Shown piece after piece: positions 26,004 through 34,508 of a stretch of DNA of 38,988 bases (within the stretch, counting starts at the first letter, position 1; every line of letters starts with the position of its first letter). The position numbers were made by a program, and so were the translations under genes. Source of the stretch: a bacterium (GTDB lineage: Bacteria; BMS3Abin14); NCBI GenBank assembly GCA_020350725.1, contig CP070719.1, positions 1,069,739-1,108,726 of the forward strand, written 5' to 3'. The notes beneath the pieces are model-generated. The model saw only the letters and a list, made by a program, of their open reading frames with translations, ran no database searches and was not told the DNA's origin.

Positions 26004-26864
26004 TTATATCTTCTCCCCGATATGTTCACCGAGGAGGGCTCGGTCCACTCTCCTACGGTGGAGCGGTTCCGGTGATCGGGCATACACGGGGAGGGTGTCC
26101 TCGAAGGTCGGTTTGCCCGGGCTGGCATAGAGGATTCCGAGAGCGAGCCTCTCCCTGTCCATGGCCACTTTCAGGGCACCCATCATATCCCTGGGATCGT
26201 GGGACTCGTCCAGATGATAGGTCCTTTCGCTGAACCACTGAAACGTATTTACCCTGTTGTAGGTTACGCAGGGTTGCAGGATATCAACCAGCGCGTATCC
26301 TCTGTGCTTTATGGCCTCCTGGATGATCGAGACCGTGCCCTCTCCGTCTCCGGTGAAGGCCCTGGCGACGAATGTCGCACCCACAGTAATGGCCACGGCC
26401 AGGGGGTTGATCGGCTCGGCCGCGACACCGTGGACCTGAACGGGCGTCACCATTCCCAGGGGACTGGTGGGGGACGCCTGCCCCTTGGTCAGGCCGTAGA
26501 CCATGTTGTTGTGGACCAGATTGGTGATGTCCGGATTCCGCCGGATGGCGTGGAGGAAGTGGTTGCCGCCCTCGCCGTACATGTCGCCGTCGCCCCCGAT
26601 GGCCAGCACCGTCATGTGGCGGTTGGCCGCCTTTACGCCCGTGGCGAGGGGAACCGCGCGGCCGTGCAGGCCGTTGAACATGTGGCAGCGAAGGTAATGC
26701 GGGGTTTTGGCCGCCTGGCCGATTCCGGAGACGACGACCACCTCGCCGGGATCGAGGCCGAGGCCTGCCAATGCCCCCTTGAGGGACTCCAGGAGCGGAT
26801 AGTTGCCGCACCCTGGGCACCACGTGATCTCGATATCCCCCCTGTCGTAGGTCTTTTTGTCCAT
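26004..26864 (-). CDS. korB: 2-oxoacid:ferredoxin oxidoreductase, beta subunit
   Basis: This is the thiamine-diphosphate-binding subunit of a 2-oxoacid (probably 2-oxoglutarate) ferredoxin oxidoreductase, which interconverts 2-oxoacid plus CoA with acyl-CoA, CO2 and reduced ferredoxin. The 286-residue protein has TWCPGCGNY (iron-sulfur/TPP region, 15-23), RCHMFNGLHGRAVPLATG, and the TPP motif GGDGDMYGEGGNHFLHAIRR with VHNNMVYGLTKGQASPTSP. ATG 26864 has AGGAG nine bases upstream and lies right after the korA stop; the frame upstream to 27158 lies inside korA and is rejected. No ferredoxin-like delta subunit is present. Confidence 0.93.
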   Translation of the reverse strand: MDKKTYDRGDIEITWCPGCGNYPLLESLKGALAGLGLDPGEVVVVSGIGQAAKTPHYLRCHMFNGLHGRAVPLATGVKAANRHMTVLAIGGDGDMYGEGGNHFLHAIRRNPDITNLVHNNMVYGLTKGQASPTSPLGMVTPVQVHGVAAEPINPLAVAITVGATFVARAFTGDGEGTVSIIQEAIKHRGYALVDILQPCVTYNRVNTFQWFSERTYHLDESHDPRDMMGALKVAMDRERLALGILYASPGKPTFEDTLPVYARSPEPLHRRRVDRALLGEHIGEKI

Positions 26865-26866
26865 GG

Positions 26867-28585
26867 TCAGTTTCTCCTGGCGATCTTGAGGATCTTTCTG
26901 GCGAGGAGCTCGGAGCAGAATGGCCTTCCGTCGTACTGCAGGATCCGGTGGCCTGCTTCGAACCCGGTGTGGGCCCTCAGGAGCCTGGCGAACTGACCGC
27001 CGAAGTTGTTCTCCACAACGACGGTCACCTCCGCCCGGTCCAGGAGCTCGGCCGTATCGGGGGGAAGGGGAAAGACCTGGCTGAAGTGCAGGCAGGAGAT
27101 GTCGTCCTTCCTGAGAAGTTGGACGGCCTCGGCGATAATGTGGAAATTGGAACCCCATCCGACCACGAGGACCCGGTAGTCCTCGGGACCCGTGAGAACA
27201 GGGGGGACGGAATCGGCGAGGATGGCCCTTATCTTTCCCATCCTCTTGTCCATCATGGCGTTCCTGACGCCGATCTCCTCTGTGATGTGCCCTTCCTCGG
27301 TGTGCTCGTGGCTGTCCACCGCCACAAGACCTGTCCCGAAACCGGGCACCCCCCTCGGGGAGATGCCGTCTTCCGTCAGGCGGTACCTCATGTAGCTCTC
27401 ATCCGTCTCGATCACGTGATCCTCGTTGAAAACAGCGTCGTCGCCAAGGGATGAAGTGCTGTAATAGGAGTCGAGGAAATACTGGTCGGTGAGGACGAAG
27501 ACAGGGACCTGATATCTGTCGGCCATGTTGAAGGCCCGGTGGGTCAGAACGAAGGCGTCCTCGGTCCTGCCCGGCGCGTAGATGATCCTGGGGAACTCAC
27601 CATGCCCCGCGTAGAGGGCCAGATCGAGATCGGCCTGCTCGGTCCGCGTGGCCATCCCGGTGGCAGGTCCCGGTCTCTGTCCCAGGTGGATCACCAGCGG
27701 CGTCTCGGTGATCCCGGCCAGGCTGACGCCCTCCTCCATGAGAGCGAATCCCCCGCCCGACGTGGTCACCATGGCCCGGGCACCGGCGTAGGAGGCCCCG
27801 ACAGCCATGTTGACCGCGGCGATCTCGTCCTCGGCCTGCTCCGCGACAATGCCGAACTTCTCGCTGTGCCTGGACAGGTAGGTCAGGATGGCGGTCCCCG
27901 GGGACATGGGATATGAGGAGATGAACCGGCATCCACCCGATATCGCGCCCAGGGACACGGCCTCGGCCCCGCTGACAAGGAGGTTGCCGGCAACCGACGG
28001 GTCCCTGTCGATGGAGAAGGCCACCCGGCCGGCGGACCGCATCTCCCCGCCGGCCCGGTAGCCCGTCCCTGCGGCCTGGACGTTCCTGGCAACGATCTCT
28101 TTTCCCTTGCGGCCGAAATACTCCTTCAGATAATTCTCGAGGATCGCCAGGTCTGCCTCCAGGATCCCGCACAGGAAGCCGATAGCCACCGTATTGGCGT
28201 AGATCTTCCCTCCGGCCTCCTCGGCCATGGCCGCGAAGGGAATATCCACACAATTGTGTTCGGTTTTAAGGGCCTTCTTCTCACCGATGATGAGGGTATC
28301 TTTGGAGATCCGCCCCGCCAGGTGGGTAAGGGCGCCGCTGTCCAGGGGAACGAGGAGGTCGATGCGGTCCACGTTGGCCGGCACGCGCTGGGACCCGACC
28401 CTGATGAGGGTGGAGTTGCTCCCCCCCCTGATGCGGGACATGTATTCCTTGGTGGCGAAGACGTGATAGCCGGATCGCTTCAGGACCCTGGTCAGGATGA
28501 ACTCGATGGTCTGGATCCCCTGTCCCGCCTCACCGCCGACGACTATGGTCACGTCCCTGACGCGTTCGTCCATTCTGTCTGCCAT
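26867..28585 (-). CDS. korA: 2-oxoacid:ferredoxin oxidoreductase, fused gamma-alpha subunit
   Basis: This is the partner of the beta subunit. Residues 12 to about 185 form the gamma domain (VVGGEAGQGIQTIEFILTRV, and SRIRGGSNSTLIRVGS), and the rest forms the alpha domains (about 205-570; GCRFISSYPMSPGTAIL, then AEQAEDEIAAVNMAVGASYA and MVTTSGGGFALMEEGVSLAG). The 572-residue length is typical of the fused KorA type. ATG 28585 has GGGAGG upstream. With fumC and acnA a few kilobases away, a TCA-cycle role (oxidative or reductive) using 2-oxoglutarate is the likely function, but other 2-oxoacids cannot be excluded from sequence. Confidence 0.93.
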   Translation of the reverse strand: MADRMDERVRDVTIVVGGEAGQGIQTIEFILTRVLKRSGYHVFATKEYMSRIRGGSNSTLIRVGSQRVPANVDRIDLLVPLDSGALTHLAGRISKDTLIIGEKKALKTEHNCVDIPFAAMAEEAGGKIYANTVAIGFLCGILEADLAILENYLKEYFGRKGKEIVARNVQAAGTGYRAGGEMRSAGRVAFSIDRDPSVAGNLLVSGAEAVSLGAISGGCRFISSYPMSPGTAILTYLSRHSEKFGIVAEQAEDEIAAVNMAVGASYAGARAMVTTSGGGFALMEEGVSLAGITETPLVIHLGQRPGPATGMATRTEQADLDLALYAGHGEFPRIIYAPGRTEDAFVLTHRAFNMADRYQVPVFVLTDQYFLDSYYSTSSLGDDAVFNEDHVIETDESYMRYRLTEDGISPRGVPGFGTGLVAVDSHEHTEEGHITEEIGVRNAMMDKRMGKIRAILADSVPPVLTGPEDYRVLVVGWGSNFHIIAEAVQLLRKDDISCLHFSQVFPLPPDTAELLDRAEVTVVVENNFGGQFARLLRAHTGFEAGHRILQYDGRPFCSELLARKILKIARRN

Positions 28586-28639
28586 GGCCGGAAGCCTCCC
28601 ACTTGACCGCTGCCCGGAAAGTTAGGAAGAGATTATCGC

Positions 28640-28975
28640 GATAATATCACGGAGGATCATTACACAATGGACCAAAATCTAAAATCCAAAATCGAAAAAT
28701 GCCGTCATTGCGAACCCTGTGATAGCTTTCTTCCTTATTCTTCCTCTCCCCGCCGCGGGAGAGGACAGAGGTGAGGGGGAAGAAACTATGCTGTGTGAAG
28801 CAATCTATAACCGGGAACCGTGAACCCTTCGACAGGCTCAGGGCAGGCGGTGAACTGTAAGCTGGTTTTTTCGAATCACGAATCACAGATCACTGATTAC
28901 GGCGGTTTCCAAACTGCTAACGGTGAACCGGGAACTGTCCTTTCGGATTTTGGGCTTCGGATTTTGGATTGACCT
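28640..28975. repeat. Composite intergenic repeat locus, inverted orientation
   Basis: The korA-fumC divergent gap holds the same modules as the other loci but on the opposite strand. In plus coordinates: AATCCAAAAT type (28676-28692), the GCAATGAC half of the GATTGCTTCAC module (28704-28716), an interposed GA/CT-rich hairpin element (about 28725-28790; stem CCTCTCCC 28743-28750 with GGGAGAGG 28757-28764), the TGAAGCAATC half (28796-28804), the CCTTCGACAGGCTCAGGG module (28826-28843), the TCACGAATCAC/ACGGCGGT module (28875-28906), a reversed copy of the 20376-20396 block (28923-28943), and GGATTTTGG runs (28945-28970). Thirty-nine bases at 28820-28858 are the exact reverse complement of 38537-38575. 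Confidence 0.87.
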
Positions 28976-29008
28976 ATCGACCACTGGTCTCCCATATTCT
29001 CCTTGCGC

Positions 29009-29014
29009 TATACT
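29009..29014 (+). promoter_or_regulatory. Possible -10 box for fumC
   Basis: TATACT lies 49 bases upstream of the fumC start and just after the repeat block ends. The expected -35 position reads GGTCTC, a poor match, so the call is tentative. Confidence 0.25.
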
Positions 29015-29062
29015 AAGCCATCAGGATCCCCAAACGGTAACACCTTCCACGGAGACAGAACG

Positions 29063-30436
29063 ATGACCAAAGTCCGCGACTCCATGGGCGAGATGACGGT
29101 GCCCGACTCCGCCTACTACGGTGCTTCCACCCAGCGGGCCGTGGAGAACTTTCCCGTCTCAGGATATCGGATTCCCCGCAGCATCCTGCGCGCCCTGGCC
29201 ATGATCAAGCTGGCGGCGGCGCGGGTGAACAACGAGCTCGACCTCCTGGAGGAGGAGATCGCCGACGCCGTGTCCAGGGCGGCCGACGAGGTCATCGAGG
29301 GCAGGTTCGACGACCAGTTCCCCGTGGACGTGTTCCAGACCGGCTCGGGGACCTCGACGAACATGAACATGAACGAGGTCATCGCCGCAAGGGCCAACGA
29401 GATCCTGGGACACCCGAGACAGGGGCGGACGCCGGTCCATCCCAACGACCACGTGAACCTGGGGCAGTCGAGCAACGACGTCTTCCCGGCCTCTCTGCAC
29501 ATCGCGGCGCGGATCCAGATCCAGGACGGCCTGATCCCGGCAGTAAAAGCCCTCAAGGCCTCCCTCGAGAGGAAAGCCTATCAGTTCAGGGATATCGTCA
29601 AGGTGGGCAGGACCCACATGCAGGACGCGGTCCCCGTCACCCTGGGGCAGGAGTTCTCGGCCTGGGCCTCGCAGATGGAGCATGGGATTGAGGTCATAGA
29701 GGCCGGCTTCGCCGCCCTGGAGGAGATCCCCCTGGGGGGGACGGCAGTGGGGACCGGGCTCAACACCCATCCCGATTTCGGCCTTCGGGCCGCGGCCAGG
29801 ATCGCCGACTGGACCGACATCCCCTTCCGGGTCTCGGCCAACCGGCTCGCCTCTCTCGGAGGCAGGGAAGCCCTGACCCGCCTGTCCAAGGCCCTGTCGG
29901 CTATCGCCTCGTCCCTGGTAAAGATCGCTTCCGATATCCGCTTCCTGGCTTCGGGACCGGACTGCGGCATCGGGGAGATCTCCCTGCCGGCCCTCCAGCC
30001 GGGCTCGTCGATCATGCCGGGCAAGGTCAACCCGGTGATCATCGAATCGGCCGTCCAGGCGGCCACCCGGGTCATGGGCAACGACGTCACCGTCACCTTC
30101 GCCAACACCTCGGGGAACCTGGAGCTCAACGTCATGATGCCCCTGATCGGCCACTCCGTCATGGAATCGGTGAACCTGCTGACCAACGTCCTCCGCCTGC
30201 TTGCGGAGAAGTGCGTCGACGGCATCGAGGCCAACGAGAGTCGCTGCAGCGAGCTGGTGGAGAGAAGCATGGCTCTGGTCACCCCCCTGGCCCGTAAGAT
30301 CGGTTACGACAGGGCAGCCGAGCTGGCCAAGGAGGCCCGTGAGAGGGGCATGACCATCCGGGAGATCGTCCGGGAGAAGAAGATCCTGACCAAAAAGGAG
30401 ATGGAGGAGATACTCGATCCGAAGGGCATGGTTTGA
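29063..30436 (+). CDS. fumC: Fumarate hydratase, class II
   Basis: This oxygen-stable, iron-free fumarase interconverts fumarate and malate. The 457-residue protein begins RDSMGEMTVPDSAYYGASTQ, has GSGTSTNMNMNEVIA (about 94-108), HPNDHVNLGQSSNDVFP, the KVGRTHMQDAVP segment and the superfamily signature GSSIMPGKVNPVI (about 313-325). ATG 29063 follows GGAG with proper spacing; the frame upstream to 29003 is not conserved. It is followed by acnA on the same strand after 439 bases, so the two TCA genes are adjacent but probably not tightly co-transcribed. Confidence 0.96.
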   Translation: MTKVRDSMGEMTVPDSAYYGASTQRAVENFPVSGYRIPRSILRALAMIKLAAARVNNELDLLEEEIADAVSRAADEVIEGRFDDQFPVDVFQTGSGTSTNMNMNEVIAARANEILGHPRQGRTPVHPNDHVNLGQSSNDVFPASLHIAARIQIQDGLIPAVKALKASLERKAYQFRDIVKVGRTHMQDAVPVTLGQEFSAWASQMEHGIEVIEAGFAALEEIPLGGTAVGTGLNTHPDFGLRAAARIADWTDIPFRVSANRLASLGGREALTRLSKALSAIASSLVKIASDIRFLASGPDCGIGEISLPALQPGSSIMPGKVNPVIIESAVQAATRVMGNDVTVTFANTSGNLELNVMMPLIGHSVMESVNLLTNVLRLLAEKCVDGIEANESRCSELVERSMALVTPLARKIGYDRAAELAKEARERGMTIREIVREKKILTKKEMEEILDPKGMV

Positions 30437-30875
30437 CGCCCTGGGGCGATGGAAAAGCAGAAAGGGGAAAGGTTAAAGGGCAAGGGAAAACTCCAGATTC
30501 CAGGTCTGCCACGCCGCAGCTATCCCCAGGGCGGGTTCCGAATTCCGAAAGGAAAAAAGGTAGTTACAGCCAGATCTATCATTCATTCTGAAGATCCCCG
30601 GGTTGATCCTCTCACACAATCGTCTGGCGCGGTCGGCCATGGCCTTGTGGTAGAACTGCTTATTTATAGGCAATCTATGCCACCACTGCCCTTTCCCCTT
30701 TAACCTTTAACCTTTCCCCTTTAACCTTTCCCCTTTTCACTTTCCCCTCCCCTGGAAGGCGCTGTGACCAAACCGTGAGATTCACCGGCTATCGGATACC
30801 TATAAGTCAAGCAACAAGAAGTGTCTGGGATCCAGGTTCTATGTTCTAGAACTCTCATATCCGGAGGTACGGACC
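30437..30875. repeat. fumC-acnA gap with a 20-base perfect inverted repeat
   Basis: There is no gene in these 439 bases. A purine-rich tract, AAAGGGGAAAGGTTAAAGGG (30461-30480), is exactly complementary to 30717-30736 within a longer CCTTTAACCTTTCCCC tandem tract (30688-30750). The two are separated by 236 bases of ordinary-looking sequence. The last 110 bases before acnA contain TATAAG (30801-30806), a weak promoter candidate, and the acnA ribosome-binding site GGAGG (30863-30867). Confidence 0.75.
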
Positions 30876-33698
30876 ATGGCGCCGGCCGGAAAGCTTCCCT
30901 TCGATCCCCGTTCCACCCTGACCGTTGGCAGCAGGGCCTTTACCATCTTCAGCCTCGCTGCCCTGGAGGGACAGGGCCTGACCACCGTCTCCCGCCTCCC
31001 CTACTCCATCCGGATCCTGCTGGAGAACGTGCTGCGCGGTGCCTGGCTGGGCATCGCCGGGCAGCGCGAACTGACCGATATCGCCTCCTGGTCGCCGGGA
31101 ATGTCGGATCCGGCCACCATCCCCTTCATGCCCTCAAGGGTCCTTCTCCAGGACTTCACCGGTGTGCCGTCCCTGGTGGACCTCGCCGCCATGCGGTCCG
31201 CTCTGGCGAGGGCGGGCGGCGATCCTTCCCGGATCAATCCAAGGGTACCGGCCGACCTGATCATCGACCACTCGGTCCAGGTGGACCGGTACGGATCGCC
31301 GGATGCCTTCTCCTACAACATGGCCAGGGAGATGGAACGCAACCGGGAGCGTTACTCCCTCCTCCGCTGGGGACAGGAGGCCTTCGACGATTTCAGGGTG
31401 GTTCCCCCGGGGACGGGGATCTGTCACCAGGTCAACCTGGAATACCTTGGTACCGTGGTCCGGAGGAGGGAGATCGAGGGTGACATCACCGCGTACCCGG
31501 ACACCCTGGTGGGGACGGACTCCCACACGCCCATGATCAACAGCCTGGGGGTCCTCGGGTGGGGGGTCGGGGGGATCGAGGCCGAGTCCGTCCTGCTGGG
31601 ACAGCCCTACTACATGCTCGTCCCGGAAGTGGTGGGAATGAAACTGACGGGGAGCCTTCCGGCGGGAACGACAGCGACGGACCTGGTCCTGACCCTCACC
31701 GAGATGCTCCGGGAGAAGGGGGTGGTGGGCCGTTTCGTGGAGTTCTTCGGCCCCGGCCTGTCCTCCCTGTCCGTGCCCGACAGGGCCACCATCTCCAATA
31801 TGTCCCCCGAATACGGTGCAACCACGGCCTTCTTCCCGGTGGATGAAGAGACGTTGACCTATCTCTCCGCCACCGGCCGGCGGGATCTGGTCGGCCTGGT
31901 TGAGGGTTACACGAAGGATCAGTCCCTGTTCCACAGCGGGGACAGCCCGAAGCCCGACTACACGGTGGTCTACGGGGTGAACCTTTCCACGGTGGAGCCG
32001 TCCCTGGCCGGGCCTAGAAAACCCCACGAGAGAGTTCCCCTGCCGGCCGTGAAGGATTATTTCCTTACCGCCCTGCATGAGATGACCGGATCGGGTGTGA
32101 CCTCCAACGCCGACAGTTTCGGGAGCTGCGGGGCATGGGCGGCGGAGGGCGGCTCCTGTGCCCTGACGCCCGAGGGTTGCAGGTGCCCCATGCCTCCAAG
32201 GTCGGAAATCCACCAGGCCCGGTGCGAAATGGCTGACGATAGCATCACCATCGGCGACGGGGCGGTGGTCATCGCCGCCATCACCAGCTGCACCAACACC
32301 TCCAACCCCTCGGTGATGATCGGGGCCGGGCTCCTTGCCAGGAATGCGACCGAGCGGGGATTGACCGTGAAGCCATGGGTGAAGACCAGCCTGGCTCCCG
32401 GTTCCCGGGTGGTCACCGACTACCTGGACAGGGCCGGGCTGACGCCCCACCTGGAGGCCCTCGGCTTCAACCTGGTGGGATACGGCTGCACCACCTGTAT
32501 CGGCAACAGCGGCCCCCTGGACGAACGGACCGCCCGCACGATCGAAAATAACCAGCTGGTTACCGCCGCCGTCCTGAGCGGGAACCGGAACTACGAGGCC
32601 CGCATCCATCCATACGTCCGGGCCAATTTCCTCGCCTCACCTCTTCTGGTGATCGCCTATGCTCTGGCCGGAGTGATCAACATCGACCTTGCCTCCGAAC
32701 CGGTCTGTTACGACCCGGATGGAGACCCGGTTTACCTGAGAGAGATCTGGCCATCGGAGGAGGAGATCCGGTCCACCGTTGAATCGACGCTCAAACCGGA
32801 GATGTTCGCCCAGAGCTACGCCGATGTTTTCACCGGTGACGACCTCTGGAACGGCCTGGCTGTCCCCCACAGAGGCCTCTTCAGGTGGAACCCGGAATCG
32901 ACCTATATCAGGGAGCCTCCCTTCTTCCAGGACATGCCCGTCGATCCACCGCCGGGCAAAAACATTCAGGGGGCCAGGATCCTGGCGATCTTCGGCGACA
33001 CGCTGACCACGGACCATATCTCCCCCGCCGGAGTCATTCCCGCCGACAGTCCGGCAGGCAGGTACCTCATCAGCAGCGGCGTCGATCCGGCCGATTTCAA
33101 CAGCTTCGGGTCGAGGCGGGGAAACCACGAGGTCCTCCTCCGGGGCACCTTCGCCAACATCCGCATCCGAAACCGGATGGTGGACGGCGAGGGAGGTTGG
33201 ACGGTCCACCATCCCTCCGGGGAGATCATGACCATTTACGACGCGGCCATGAGATACCGGGAGGATGGGGTACCCCTGGTGGTGTTCGGCGGCAGGGAGT
33301 ACGGGGCCGGAAGCTCCAGGGACTGGGCCGCCAAAGGGGTCCAGCTCCTCGGGGTCAGGGCGGTCCTGGCCGAGTCCTTCGAGCGCATCCACCGCAGCAA
33401 CCTGGTGGGGATGGGTGTCCTTCCCATCCAGCTGGCGGAGGGATCGGACGTGGATTCTCTGGATCTTGCCGGGAATGACATCGTGACCATCGAGGGCCTG
33501 GATGGCGGTATGGGACCAGGCCAGAAGGTCACGGTCATCATCGAAAGCGGTGGGAGAAAACACTCTTTCGAGGCCCTGGCCCGCCTGGACAACCATGTGG
33601 AAGCGGAGTATTACCGCCACGGCGGGATCCTGCACAAGGTGTTGAGGGAGATGATGGTAAATCAGGAGTCAGGAGCAAGGAGCAAGGAGGAAGAATAA
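30876..33698 (+). CDS. acnA: Aconitate hydratase AcnA
   Basis: This enzyme isomerises citrate and isocitrate through cis-aconitate using a [4Fe-4S] cluster. The 940-residue protein is a full AcnA/IRP-type aconitase: SRLPYSIRILLENVLR near 40-55, VGTDSHTPMINSLGVLGWGVGG-type substrate loop, cluster ligands Cys472 (ITSCTNTSNP), Cys538 and Cys541 (GYGCTTCIGNSG), GDTLTTDHISPAG and GAGSSRDWAAKG. ATG 30876 follows GGAGG. There are two oddities: the variable segment before the first ligand holds five extra cysteines (418, 428, 435, 437, 450), and the final dozen residues (NQESGARSKEEE) come from intergenic-repeat sequence. It may also act as a moonlighting RNA-binding regulator, as other AcnA proteins do. 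Confidence 0.96.
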   Translation: MAPAGKLPFDPRSTLTVGSRAFTIFSLAALEGQGLTTVSRLPYSIRILLENVLRGAWLGIAGQRELTDIASWSPGMSDPATIPFMPSRVLLQDFTGVPSLVDLAAMRSALARAGGDPSRINPRVPADLIIDHSVQVDRYGSPDAFSYNMAREMERNRERYSLLRWGQEAFDDFRVVPPGTGICHQVNLEYLGTVVRRREIEGDITAYPDTLVGTDSHTPMINSLGVLGWGVGGIEAESVLLGQPYYMLVPEVVGMKLTGSLPAGTTATDLVLTLTEMLREKGVVGRFVEFFGPGLSSLSVPDRATISNMSPEYGATTAFFPVDEETLTYLSATGRRDLVGLVEGYTKDQSLFHSGDSPKPDYTVVYGVNLSTVEPSLAGPRKPHERVPLPAVKDYFLTALHEMTGSGVTSNADSFGSCGAWAAEGGSCALTPEGCRCPMPPRSEIHQARCEMADDSITIGDGAVVIAAITSCTNTSNPSVMIGAGLLARNATERGLTVKPWVKTSLAPGSRVVTDYLDRAGLTPHLEALGFNLVGYGCTTCIGNSGPLDERTARTIENNQLVTAAVLSGNRNYEARIHPYVRANFLASPLLVIAYALAGVINIDLASEPVCYDPDGDPVYLREIWPSEEEIRSTVESTLKPEMFAQSYADVFTGDDLWNGLAVPHRGLFRWNPESTYIREPPFFQDMPVDPPPGKNIQGARILAIFGDTLTTDHISPAGVIPADSPAGRYLISSGVDPADFNSFGSRRGNHEVLLRGTFANIRIRNRMVDGEGGWTVHHPSGEIMTIYDAAMRYREDGVPLVVFGGREYGAGSSRDWAAKGVQLLGVRAVLAESFERIHRSNLVGMGVLPIQLAEGSDVDSLDLAGNDIVTIEGLDGGMGPGQKVTVIIESGGRKHSFEALARLDNHVEAEYYRHGGILHKVLREMMVNQESGARSKEEE

Positions 33699-33994
33699 AG
33701 GCCTGTACTGCCGAGGGCGGAGAGTTTTTCAACTGCAAGCTGAAAACATAAATTGAAAACCGATTTTACCGAATCACCGATCACAGGTTTTTCAACTGTA
33801 GACCGCCAACTCCAGACTATATACTCCAACTGCCCATAGCGGAGGGCACTGCCCTGTTCCGTGTGTCCGGGTCCCGGAGGCACTCTGGAGAGGAAACCAG
33901 GACGTCCAGATCCATTCGGCCCGACGGGACCACCTGCAGCTTTGCCGGTCACTGCCGCCTGCCCCGGAACAGGCCGGCGAACCGATTCAGGCTC
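33655..33994. repeat. Repeat-like sequence overlapping the end of acnA and the following gap
   Basis: GAGCAAGGAGCAAGGAGGAAG (33672-33692, shared with the last acnA codons) leads into two copies of TTTTTCAACTG (33725-33735 and 33787-33797), a GAATCACCGATCACAGG relative of the GATTCGTGATT module (33770-33786), and ACTCCAGACTATATACTCC (33810-33828). The remainder up to 33994 is GC-rich sequence in which I see nothing. No terminator is clear for acnA. Confidence 0.55.
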
Positions 33995-34285
33995 CTAGTG
34001 AACCTCTCCTCCGGGCTTAGCGCCTGACCCGAAGCGTTCGCGGAGGATCCTCTCCATTCTGGGGGCGATGACCAGATCGAAGACATTTCCCTTGCCGGGA
34101 AAGAACCTCTCCGCCGTCTGGCGCAGCTCGTCGATGAGACCCCGGGCCTCGGCAAGTGTCATGGGTTCAATGTACAATCTCTGCCTGGTCAGGTCGGTGA
34201 GGAAGCGGAAGGCCTTCATCCTCCGGTCCTCCTCCTTCTGGGCGTCTTCTTTAGAGATGGCCCCTTTTCCAAACACCTTATCCAT
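33995..34285 (-). CDS. Small acidic/basic helical protein, conserved-looking, function unknown
   Basis: This is a 96-residue soluble protein without membrane segments or metal motifs. It is mostly predicted helix, with the block FRFLTDLTRQRLYIEPMTLA (26-45) and the ending FDLVIAPRMERILRERFG (68-85). The wording resembles small hypothetical proteins I associate with Deltaproteobacteria, but I cannot name a family. Codon use is like that of its neighbours, with GC at third positions, which supports it being real. It is transcribed alone, from an AT-rich upstream region (34286-34360) that probably holds its promoter; the ribosome-binding site (AAGG, 13 bases away) is weak. Confidence 0.7.
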   Translation of the reverse strand: MDKVFGKGAISKEDAQKEEDRRMKAFRFLTDLTRQRLYIEPMTLAEARGLIDELRQTAERFFPGKGNVFDLVIAPRMERILRERFGSGAKPGGEVH

Positions 34286-34439
34286 GTTAATATTTTACCT
34301 TAAGTTTTTGCTACAAAATATTGTTTAATATGCAAATTTTTAATTTTTATTTATCTCAAGTCCTCTGCCCTTGCATGCCCCCGGGTCGGTTATCACTGAA
34401 TGCTGATCTCCATTCCCTATCGTAAAATACCCCCTGTCA

Positions 34440-34508
34440 ATGTCCGATTTAGCTTAACTTTAGACTATAAACTGGAAACTGAAAACCGGAAACTATAGAC
34501 TTTCCTCC
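34440..34508. repeat. Module-type sequence abutting the radical SAM start
   Basis: AACTTTAGACTATAAACTGG and GAAACTGAAAACCGGAAACT are of the same wording as the other intergenic modules and run to within about 10 bases of the ATG at 34509, leaving no ordinary Shine-Dalgarno sequence. Confidence 0.5.

Noticed and set aside
26865-27158. Upstream extension of the korB frame
   Set aside because: Lies within korA; the ATG at 26864 with its ribosome-binding site begins the conserved korB sequence.
28586-29002. tRNA or small RNA gene in the korA-fumC gap
   Set aside because: No cloverleaf or T-loop sequence found; the region is explained by repeat modules.
31134-32609. Minus-strand frame of 491 codons inside acnA
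   Set aside because: Antisense shadow produced by GC-rich codon use; acnA on the plus strand has all family motifs.
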